Positions 1 through 12,100 of a DNA stretch of 64,000 nucleotides are shown here, in pieces; positions within the stretch are counted from its first letter, which is position 1, and each line of letters begins with the position of its first letter. The stretch is from Arion vulgaris (Eukaryota > Mollusca > Gastropoda > Stylommatophora > Arionidae), in NCBI GenBank assembly GCA_020796225.1, contig CM036762.1, positions 51,508,407-51,572,406 of the forward strand, read 5' to 3'. The translations under genes and the position numbers were made by a program. The notes below the pieces were generated by a model that did not search any database, was not told where the DNA came from, and saw only the letters and a list, made by a program, of their open reading frames with translations.

Positions 1-124
1 CAGGCTCCGCGCTGGTTTAATTCGGCACTGGGCTAATTCAGTATACATTTTAATGTAATTGCTACCGGAGGTAACATGTTACGAGTGATAGGGTTAATCG
101 GGACTACTTGATTTGTTTTCCACC

Positions 125-3100
125 ACCGGGCTGAAGTCAGATTCACCCTCTCCACCACTGGGTGTACTGGTTGCAGATTCACCTTCTCCACCACTCTGTG
201 TTACGAAGTAGATTCCTCCACCACTGGGTAGTACAAGTTGCAGATTCGCCTTCTACCATCGGTGAAGAAGGCAGATTTTCCTCTCCACCACTGGGTAAGA
301 TGCAGATTCGCCTTCCACCACTGGGTGCTTCTGAAGGCAGATTGCCCTCCACCACTGGTGTACTGGTGCAGACTCGCTCACCATAGGTTACTGTTGTAGA
401 TTGCCTCTCCACCACTGGTTTTACTAAGTTGCAGATCCCTCTCCACCACCACACACTGGTTACTGAAGGTAGAGTTCACCTCTCCACCACTGTGCTATGG
501 GCTAGATTCCACTCTCACCACTGGGTGTTACGGAATGCAGTGCCTCTCCATTATGGCAAGCAATGAAGCTAGATTCGCCTTCACCACTGCGTCTACGTTC
601 GATTCGCCCTTCCACCACTACGGGTGCTACTGAAGTGAGATTCGCCCTTCCACCACGGTGTTACAGTTGCAATCGCCCTCTCCACCACTGTGTTACTGAA
701 GGCTAGATTCACCTCTCCACCACTGTGTAAGAAGTTGCAATCCACTTCCACACACTGGCGTACTGAAGGAGATTCACCTCTCCACCACTGGGTGACAGTT
801 GTAGATCACCTCCACCACTGTAAATTGAAAGTCAGATTCGCCTACCTACTGGGTGTCAAAGTTGTAGACTTCTCCTTCCACCACTCTGGTTACTGTTGCA
901 GATTCGCCTCCACCATGGGTGACTGAGTGATTCGTCTTCACCACTGGTTACAGTAGATTCGCCTTACCACTGGGGAATGAAGCTCAGATTCGCCCTTCCA
1001 CCACGGGATTTAATGAAGCCAGATTCGCGCCCACCACTGGGTGCGTGAAGCTGCAGATTCGCTCTCTCCACTACTCTCTAGTTACTGAAGGCAGATTCTA
1101 ATCCACCACTCTGTTACTAATGCAGATTCCACTTCCACCACTGGTACTGAAGTTGCAGATTGCCTCTCCACCACGGGTGACTGAGTGCAGATTTACCCTC
1201 CACCACTGTGTTACTAATTGCAGATTCACCTCTCCACCACTCTGTGTTAGAAGCAGATTCCCTTCAACACTGGGTGTTATAAGAAGGTGAGATTCGCCCC
1301 TCCACCACTGTGGGCAAGATGCTAGATCTCCCTTCACACTGGTACAGTTGAGATTCAAGCCTTACCACTGGGTGTTACTAAGTTGCAGATTCGTCCTCAC
1401 CACTGGGTGTTACTCAGTTGCAGATTCTGCCCTCACACTTTTACTGAGGCAGATTTGCCTTTTCACCACACCACTGGGTGTTACTTTGAGTTGCAGATCA
1501 CCTCCACCATTCTGTGTTACTGAAGGTAGATTCTACTCCACCACTGGCTTACCGTTGCAGATTCCTACTTCAGCCACTGGTGTTACTAAGTTGCAGATTA
1601 GCTCTCCACCACTGGTTACTGAAGTGTAGATTCGCCCTCTACCACTGGGTGGTCGAAGCGCAGATGCCTTCACCACTGGGTGTTACTAGGTTAGTTTCGC
1701 CTCACCACGGGGAGTTATAGTTAAATCGCCGCTTTCAGACTGGCGACTACATGTGCAGATCGCCCTTCACAAATCACATGTTATAGTATTTCCACTTCAC
1801 ATCAAGTTTACTAGTTGAATTCTAATAACATGTGTATACTAAAGGAGATTCGTAATCAACTGCTAGTTACAGATATGGGAAACAATTACCATTTTTGAAC
1901 TAGATGTCCTAACACTGAAGTGTCTAAGCTTGCAATTCAGCCCTGACAAGGGTGAACAGAAGTCTGAATCACCCTACTTTCAACATCACCTATTATTAGA
2001 AGTGAGATTCATGCCACCCTTGACTGGATGATTCAAAGAATATCAGCAAGATAATTAGAGACGTTCCAAGGGAGAATACCTAAGTGAGACATTCTCCACA
2101 GCTCTGCTGATGAAGTTGTAGAAATCAACTCATCACCATGGATTGAATTTGCAGTTTTATTGAAAAGCAATGAGCGTGTTAGCAACTTGCGATTCAGGCC
2201 CTTACCATATGGTACTGAGTGAATTCACTTACACTTTTACTGAAGTTCAGATTGAAACTCAAATGAGTTTACAGCAGGATCTTCAAACTGGGGTTACTGT
2301 GCAGTTCGCAACTTCCACACGTAATGTAGCTGCAGTATTGCAATCGACATGGTGTCTAATGCAATTGTTCCATACTTTACTGAAGTGTCAGATTCGTTCA
2401 CCACGAATGTAACGAAGTCTGCAGATTCTTCTTCCAATGTTTATAACTGGCGAGATTCGCTTCTCACCATTGAAAGTTTAATGAGTTGCAGATCGGGACA
2501 AACTCTCCAACTCTTGAATCTTGAATTCAATTTTAACTTTAAGAAGTTGCAGTTTTCTCCAAAGTGGTCTCAGATTTCGACGCTCTTTGTTTCTAAGTTG
2601 TGTTCGTTCTTATACTGATACCAGTTGCAGATTCCTCTACCACTGCGCTGGTTGCAGATTCGCACTCTATCATATCACTGTTTAATGAAAGTTCTCCAGT
2701 GATGCTGTAGTAGATTATTGACACTTTGTTTAATAATGGTCCTCCCTGGGAGCTACAATAAGTACTGGGTGTTTGAATAATTTTACCATAGACTGGTTGT
2801 AATTTTAAACTATTGATGTTCTAAGTTGCAATTCCCACTGGAGTGTAACTGACTAATTGCAGATTCAATCTCACCACTGCGTTGATCTGAGTTGCAGATT
2901 GCACCAACAACTGGGTTCAGGAAGGATGATCAGATTGGCAACACTTCCAACCACTGGGTTATGAAGGCAGATTCGATCCTTCCCCCACTCTGTGTTACTG
3001 AAGGCAGATTCCACTCTCACCACTGGTTTACTGGTTGCAGATTCGCCTTCCCCACCACTAAGGAAATGAAGTGAGATCGCCCTTCCACCACTGGTGTTCT

Positions 3101-6100
3101 GAAGTGCAGATTCGCCCTCTCACCACTGGGTGTTACGAAGGCAGATCGCTGCCCTCCACCACTGGGTGATACTGAAGTTCAGATTCACCCTTCCACCACT
3201 AGTGTTACTGAAGTGCAGATTCGTTCTCACTCACGTGTTACTAGTCAGATTCCCTCTTCACCACTTCGTTGTTACTGAAGGCAGATTCCCTTCCACCACT
3301 GGATGTTACAAGATAGATTCACCCTCTCCACCACTGTGTTACTAAGTTAGTTTCGCCTTTTCCCCACCACTGGTGTTACAAGTTGCAGATTCGCCCTCTC
3401 CACCACTGGGTGTTACTGAAGTTGCAGATTCGCCCTTAACACTGGGTTGTTAAGAAGTTGCAGATTCTGATCTCCACCACTGGGTGTTACTGGTCTGCAG
3501 ATTCGCCCTTCCACCACTTGTTACTGAAGTTGCAGATTCGCCTCTCCACCACTGGGTGTTACTAGTTAGATCACCTTCACCACTTCTGTTACTGCAGTTG
3601 CAGATTCCCTCCCCACCACTGTTCTGAAGTTGCAGATTCACCCTCTCCACACTGGGTGTACTAAGTTGCAGATTCGCCCTCTCCACCATTGGGTTACCAA
3701 GTAGATTCGTCTTCACACCACTGAGCTGGATTTTACATGAAGCTAGATTCTGGCCTCCACCACTTGTGTTACTAGTTGCAGATTCCCCTCCACCACTGAT
3801 TTGGTTACTGAGTTAGCAGATTGCCCACCACATACCACTGGTTTACTGGAAGTTCAGATTCGCCTTCCACCACTGGGTGTTAATGAAGTTGCAGATTCGC
3901 CTCTCCACCACTGGGTGTTAAGAAGTTGCAGATTCGGCCTCTCCACCACTGGGTGTTACTGAAGTTGCAGATTCGCCCTCTCCACCACTGGGTGTTAATG
4001 AAGTTGCAGATTCACCCTCTCCACCACTCTGTGTTACTGAAGTTGAGATTCCCTCTCCACCACTGGGTGTTACTGAAGTTGCAGATTCGCCCTCCACCAC
4101 TGGGTGATACTGAAGTGCAGATTCGCCCTCTCCACCACTGGGTGTTACTGAAGTTGCAGATTCCCCTCTCCACCACTGGGTGTTACTGAAGTTGCAGATT
4201 CGCCCTTTCCACCACTGGGTGTTACTGAAGTTGCAGATTCGCCCTCTCCACCACTGGGTGACTGAAGTGCAGATTCCCCCTTTCCACCATTTGTGTTACT
4301 GAAGTTGCAGATTCCCCTCTCCACCACTGGGTGTTACTGAAGTTGCAGATTCGCCCTCTCTCCCACCACTGGGTGTTACTGAAGTTGCAGATTCGCCCTC
4401 TCCACCACTGGGTGTTACTGAAGTTGCAGATTCGCCCTTCCACCACTGGGTGTTACTGAAGTTGCAGATTCCCTCTCCACTGGTGTTACAAGTGCAGATT
4501 CCCACTCTCCACCACTGGGTGTTACTGAAGTTGCAGATTCACCCTCTCCACCACTCTGTGTTACTGAAGTTGCAGATTCCCACTCTCCACCACTGGGTGT
4601 TACTGAAGTTGCAGATTCTCCCTCTCCACCACTCGGTGTTACTGAAGTTGCAGATTCGCCCTCTCCACCACTGGGTGGTACTGAAGTTGCAGATTCGCCC
4701 TCTCCACCACTGGGTGTTACTGAAGTTGCAGATTCCCCTCTCCACCACTCTGTGTTACTGAAGTTCAGATTCGCCCTCTCCACCATTGGGCGTTACTGAA
4801 GTTGAGATTCGCCCTCGCACCACTGGGTGTTACTGAAGTTCAGATTCGCCCTCTCCACCACTGGGTGTTATGAAGTTGCAGATTCGCCCTCTCCACCACT
4901 GGGTTACTGAAGTTGCAGATTCGCCTCTCCACCACTGGTGTTACTGAAGTTGCAGATTCGCCCTCTCCCACCACTGGTGTTACTGAAGTTGCAGATTCCC
5001 CCTCTCCACCACTGGGTGTTACTGAAGTTGCAGATTCGGCCTCTCCACCACTGGGTGTTACTGAAGTTGCAGATTCGCCCTCTCCACCACTGTGTGTTAC
5101 TGAAGTTGCAGATTCGCCCTCTCCACCACTCTGTGTTACTGAAATTGCAGATTCCACTCTCACCACTCTGTGTTACTGAAGTTGCAGATTCGCCCTCTCC
5201 ACCACTGGGTTTTACTGAAGTTGCAGATTCGCCCTCTCCACCACTGGGTGTTATGAAGTTGCAGATTCACCTCTCCACCACTCGTGTTACTAAGTTGCAG
5301 ATTCCCCTCTCCACCACTGGGTGTTACTGAAGTTGCAGATTCGCCCTCTCCACCACTGGGTGTATAGCCGATTCGCCCTCTCCACCACTGGGTGTTACTG
5401 AAGTTGCAGATTCGCCCTCCACCACTGGTGTACTGAAGTTGCAGATTCGCCCTCTCCACCACTGGGTGTTACTGAAGTTGCAGATTCCCTCTCCACCACT
5501 GTGTTACTGAGTTGCAGATTCCCCTCCACCATTTGTGGTTAAGTTCAGATTCTCCTCTCACCACTGGATGTTACTAAGGCAGATTCGCCCTTCCACCACT
5601 GGTTACTGAAGTCAGATTCGCCTTCACCAACGGGGTGTTACTGAAGTGGCAGATTCGCCCTCTCCACCACTGGGTGTTACTGAAGTTGCAGATTCCCACT
5701 CTCCACCACTGGGGTTACTGAGTGGATTCCCCTCTCACCACTGGGTGTTACTAGTGCAGATTCGCCCTCTCCACCACTGGTTACTGAGGTAGATTCGCCT
5801 TCCCACACTGGTTACTGAAGTTGCAGATTCCCCTCTCCACCACTGGGTGTTACTGAAGTTGCAGATTCGCCCTCTCCACCACTTGGGTGTTACTGAAGTT
5901 GCAGATTCCCCTCTCCACCACTGGGTGTTACTGAAGTTGCAGATTCGCCCTTTCCACCACTGGGTGTTACTGAAGTTGCAGATTCGCCCTCTCCACCACT
6001 GGGTGTTACTGAAGTTGCAGATTCGCCCTCTCCACCACTCTGTGTTACTGAAGTTGCAGATTCCCACTCTCCACCACTCTGTGTTACTGAAATTGCAGAT

Positions 6101-9100
6101 TCCCACCCCTCACCACTGGGTGTTACTGAAGTTGCAGATTCGCCCTTTCCACCACTGGGTGTTACTGAAGTTGCAGATTCGCCCTCTCCACCACTGGGTG
6201 TTACTGAAGTTGCAGATTCGCCCTCTCCACCACTGGGTGTTACTGAAGTTGCAGATTCGCCCTTCCACCACTGGGTGTATGAAGTTGCAGATTCGCCCTC
6301 TCCACCACTGGGTGTTACTGAAGTTGCAGATTCGCCCTCTCCACCACTGGGTTACTGAAGTGCAGATTCACCCTCTCCACCATCGTGTTACTGAAGTTGC
6401 AGATTCCCACTCTCCACCACTGGGTTTTACTGAAGTTGCAGATTCGCCCTCTCCACCACTGGGTGTTATGAAGCAGTTCGCCCTCCACCACTGGTTAATG
6501 AAGTTGCAGATTCGCCTCTCACACGGGTGTTACTGGTGCAGATCGCCTCCACCTGTGTTACTAGGGGATCCCCTCTCACCATTTGGGTGTTACTGAAGTT
6601 GCAGATTTTCCCTCTCCACCACTGGGTGTTACTGAAGTTGCAGATTCGCCCTCTCCACCACTGGGTGTTACTGAAGTTAGATTCACTTCACCACTGGATG
6701 TTACGGTGCAGATCACCCTCTCCACCACTGGGTGTTACTGAAGTTGCAGTTTCCCACCTCCACCAGGGGTTATGAAGTTCAGATCGCCCTTCCACCACTG
6801 GGTTACTGAGTTGCAGATTTCCCCACCACTGGTAAGAAGTTGCAGATTCCCCTTCCACCACTGGTACTGGTGCATTCGCCTTCCACCACTGGGTGTTACT
6901 GAGTTGCAATTCGCCCTTCCACCACTGGGTGTTACTGAAGTTGCAGATTCGCCCTCTCCACCACTGGGTGTTACTGAAGTTGCAGATTCGCCCTCTCCAC
7001 CACTGGGTGTTACTAGTGCAGATTCACCTCTCACCACTGGTAGAAGTTGCAGATCCCTCTCCACCACTTGTGTTACTGAAGTTGCAGTTTCTGCCCTCTC
7101 CACCACTGGGTGTTATGAAGTTGCAGATTCGCCCTCTCCACCACTGGGTGTTACTGAAGTTGCAGATTCGCCCTCTCCACCACTGGGTGTACTGAAGCTG
7201 CAGATTCGCCCTTTCCACCACTGGGTGTTACTGAAGTTGCAGATTCGCCCTCTCCACCACTGGGTGTTACTAAGTTGCAGATCGCCTCTCCACTCACTCT
7301 GTGTTACTGAAGTTGCAGATTCACCCTCTCCACCACTGGGTGTTACTGAAGTTGCAGATTCCCTTCCACCACTGGGTGTTACTGAAGTTGCAGATTCGCC
7401 CTCCACCACTGGTGTTACTGAAGTTGCAGATTCGCCCTTCCACCACTGTGTTACTGAAGTTGCAGATTCCCTTCCACCACTCTGTGTTACTGAAGTGCAG
7501 ATTCGCCCTTTCCACCACTGGGTGTTACTGAAGTTGCAGATTCGCCCTCTCCACCACTGGGTGTTACTGAAGTTGCAGATTCGCCCTCTCCACCACTGGG
7601 TGTTAATGAAGTTGCAGATTCGCCCTCTCCACCACTGGTGTTACTGAAGTGCAGATCTGCCCTCCCCACCACTGGGTGTTACTGAAGTTGCAGATTCGCC
7701 CTCTCCTACCTGGTGTTACTGGTGCGATTCCTCTCCACCACCGTGTTACTGAAGTTGCAGATTCGCCCTCTCCACCACTGGGTGTTACTGAAGGCAGATT
7801 CGCCCTCTCCACCACCTGGGTGTTACTGAAGTTGCAGATTCACCTCTCCACCACTGGTGTTACTGAAGTTGCAGATTCACCCTCTCCACCACTGGGTGTT
7901 ACTGAAGTTGCAGATTCCCTTCCACCACTGGGTGTTACTGAAGTTGCAGATTCGCCCTCTCCACCACTGGGTGTTACTGAAGGTAGATTCGCCCCTACAC
8001 TGTTTGGGAAGTGCAGATTCCCACTCTCCACCACTGGGTGTTACTGAAGTTGCAGATTCGCCCTCTCCACCACTGGGTGTTACTTAAGTTGCAGATTCGC
8101 CCTCTCCACCACTGGGTGTTACTGAAGTTGCAGATTCGCCCTCTCCACCACTGGGTGTTACTGAAGTTGCAGATTCGCCCTCTCCACCACCTGGGTGTTA
8201 CTGAAGTTGCAGATTCCCACTTCCACCACTCTGTGTTACTGAGTTGCAGATTCCACTCTCCACCACTGGGTGTTACTGAAGTTGCAGATTCCCCTCTCCA
8301 CCACTGGGTGTACTGAAGTGCAGATTGCCCTCTCCACCACTGGGTGTTACTGAGTTGCAGATTCGCCCTCTCCACCACTGGGTGTTACGAAGTTGAGATC
8401 TGCCCTTCCACCACTGGGTGTTACTGTTGGATTCGCCCTCTCCACCACTGGGTTAAGTTGCAGATTGCCCCTCCACCACTGGTTACGTTCAGATTCGCCC
8501 TCTCCACCACTCTGTGTTACTGAAGGTAGATTCCCACTTCCACCACTGTGTGTTACTGAAGTTGCAGATTCCCTTCCACCACTGGTGTCTGAAGTGCAGA
8601 TTCGCCTCTCCACCACTGACAGGTGTTACCATTGCAGCAATTCACCCTCTCCACCACTGGGTGTTACTGAAGTTGCAGATTCCCCTCTCCACCACTGGGT
8701 GTTACTGAAGTTGCAGATTCGCCCTTCCACCACTGGGTGTTACTGAAGTGCAGATTCCCCTCTCCACCACTCTGTTACTGGTTGCAGATTCCCTTCCACA
8801 CTGGGTGTTACTGAAGTTGCAGATTCGCCCTCTCCACCACTCTGGTGTTACTGAAGTTGCAGATCTCCCCTCCACCACTGGGTGTTACTGAAGTTGCAGA
8901 TTCGCCCTCTTCACCACTGGGTGTTACTGAAGTTGCAGATTCGCCCTCTCCACCACTGGGTGTTACTGAAGTTAGATTTGCCTTCCACCACTGGGTGTTA
9001 AGTGCAGATTCGCCCTCTCCACCACTTGGTTACTGAAGTTGCAGATTCGCCTCTCCACCACTGGTGTTACTGAAGTTGCAGATTCCCCTTTTCCACCACT

Positions 9101-12100
9101 GGGTAGTTACTAGGAAGTTGCAGATTCGCCCTCTCCACCACTGGGTGTTACTGAAGTGCAGATTCGCCTCTCCACCACTGGGTGTTACTGAAGTTGCAGA
9201 TTCCCCTCTCCACCACTCTGTGTTACTGAAGTTGCAGATTTTCCCTCTCCACCACTGGGTGTTACTGAAGTTGCAGATTCGCCCTCTTCACCACTGGGTG
9301 TTACTGAAGTTGCAGATTCGCCCTCTCACCACTGGGTGTTACTGAAGTTGCAGATTCGCCTTCCACCACTGGGTGTTACTGAAGTTGCAGATTCCCCTCT
9401 CCACCACTGGGTGTTACTGAAGTTGCAGATTCGCCTCTCCACCACTGGGTGTAATGAAGTTGCAGATTCAGCCTCTCTACCACTGGTGTTACTGAAGTTG
9501 CAGATTCGCCCTCTCCCCCCTGGGTGTTACTAGTTGCAGATTCGCCCTCTCCACCACTGGGTGTTACTAAGTTGAGATTCGCCCTCTCCACCACTGGGTG
9601 TTACTGAGTTGCAGATTCGCCCTCTCCACCACTGTGTTCTAGTGCAGATTCCCCTCTCCACCACCTGTGTTACAGTTGCAGATTCCCCTCTCCACCACTG
9701 TGTTACTGAATTGCAGATTCGCCCTCTCCACCACTGGGTGTTACTGAAGTTGCAGATTCGCCCTCTCCACCACTGGGTGTTACTGAAGTTGCAGATTCGC
9801 CCTCCACCACTGTGTTACGAAGTTGCAGATTCACACTCTCCACCACTCTGTGTTACTGAAGTTGCAGATTCCCACTCTCACCACTGGGTGTTACTAAGTT
9901 GAGATTCGCCCTCTCCACCACTGGGTGTTACTGAAGTTGCAGATTCGCCCTCTCCACCACTGGGTGTTACTGAAGTTGCAGATTCGCCTCTCACCACTGG
10001 GTGTTACTGAAGTTGCAGATTCCCACTCTCCACCACTGGGTGTTACTGAAGTTGCAGATTCGCCCTCTCCACCACTGGGGGTTACTGAAGTTGCAGATTC
10101 GCCCTCTCCACCACTGGGTGTTACAGAAGTTGCAGATTCGCCCTCTCCACCACTGGGTGTTACTGAAGTGCAGATTCCCCTCTCACCACTGGGTGTTACT
10201 GAAGTTGCAGATTCCCCTCTCCACCACTGGGTGTTACTGAAGTTGCAGATTCGCCCTCTCACCACTGGTGTTACTAGTTGAGATTCGCCTTCCACCACTG
10301 GCTGAGTTGCAGTTCCCTCTCCACCACTGGATGTTACTGAAGTTGCAGATTCACCCTCTCCACCACTGGGTGTTACTGAAGTTGCAGATTCGCCCTCTCC
10401 ACCACTGGGTGTTACTGAATTTGCAGATTCGCCCTCTCCACCACTGGGTGTTACTGAAGTTGCAGATTCACCTCTATAACACTGGGTGTTACAGAAGTGC
10501 AGATTCCACTCTCCACCACTGGGTGTTACTGAGTGCAGATTCGCCTCTCCACCACTGGGTGTTACTGAAGTTGCAGATTCGCCCTCTCCACCACTGGGTG
10601 TTACTGTAGTTGCAGATTCGCCCTCTCCACCACTGGGTGTTACTGAAGTTCAGATTCGCCCTCTCCACCACTGGGTGTTACTGAGGCAGATTCACCTCTC
10701 CACCACTGTACTAGTGCAGATTCGCCCTCTCCACCACTTGGTGTTACTGAAGTTCCAGATTCGTCCCTCCACCACGGGATGAAGTTGCAGTTCGCCTGCC
10801 CTGTTACCGAGTTGCAGATTCGCCCTCTGCACCACTGGGTGTTACGGGTTGCAGATTCGCCCTCACCACTGGGACGGCAGATTCGCCCTCCACCACTGGG
10901 TGTTACTGAAGTTGCAGATTCGCCCTCTCCACCACTGGGTGTTACTGAAGTGCAGATTGCCCTCTCCACCACTGGGTGTTACTGAAGTTGCAGATTCCCC
11001 TCTCCACCACTGGGTGTTACTGAAGTTGCAGATTCGCCCTCTCACCACTGTGTGTTACTGAGTTGCAGATTCGCCTCTCCACCACTGGGTGTTACTGAAG
11101 TTGCAGATTCGCCCTCTCCACCACTCTGTGTTACTGAAGTTGCAGATTCCCACTCTCCACCACTCTGTGTTACTGAAATTGCAGATTCCCACTCTCCACC
11201 ACTGGGTGTTACTGAAGTTGCAGTTTCTGCCCTCTCCACCACTGGGTGTTACTGAAGTTGCAGATTCGCCCTCTCCACCACTGGGTGTACTGAAGTTCAG
11301 ATTCGCCCTCTCCACCACTGGGTGTTACTGAGTTGCAGATTCGCCCTCTCCACCACTGGGTGTTAATGAAGTTGCAGATTCGCCCTTTCCACCACTGGGT
11401 GTTACTGAAGTTGCAGATTCGCCCTCTCCACCACTGGGTGTTACTGAAGTTGCAGATTCGCCCTCTCCACCACTGGGTGTTACTGAGTGCAGATTCACCT
11501 CTCCACCACTCTGTGTTACTGAAGTTGCAGATTCCACTTCACCACTGGGTGTTACTGAGTTGCAGATTCGCCCTCTCCACCACTGGGTGTTAATGAAGTT
11601 GCAGATTCGCCCTCTCCACCACTGGGTGTTACTGAAGTTGCAGATTCGCCCTCTCTACCACTGGGTGTTACTGAAGTTGCAGATTCGCCCTCTCCACCAC
11701 TGGGTGTTACTGAAGTTGCAGATTCGCCCTCTCCACCACTGGGTGTTACTGAAGTTGCAGATTCGCCCTCTCCACCACTGGGTGTTACTGAAGTTGCAGA
11801 TTCGCCCTCTCCACCACTCTGTGTTACTGAAGTTGCAGATTCCCACTCTCCACCACTGGATGTTACTGAAGTTGCAGATTCACCCTCTCCACCACTGGGT
11901 GTTACTGAAGTTGCAGATTCGCCCTCTCCACCACTGGGTGTTACTGAAGTTGCAGATTCCCCCTCTCCACCACTGGGTGTTACTGAAGTTGCAGATTCAC
12001 CCTCTATAACACTGGGTGTCAGAAGTTGCAGATTCCACTCTCACCACTGGTGTTACTGAAGTTGCAGATTCGCCCTCTCCACCACTGGGTGTTACTGAAG

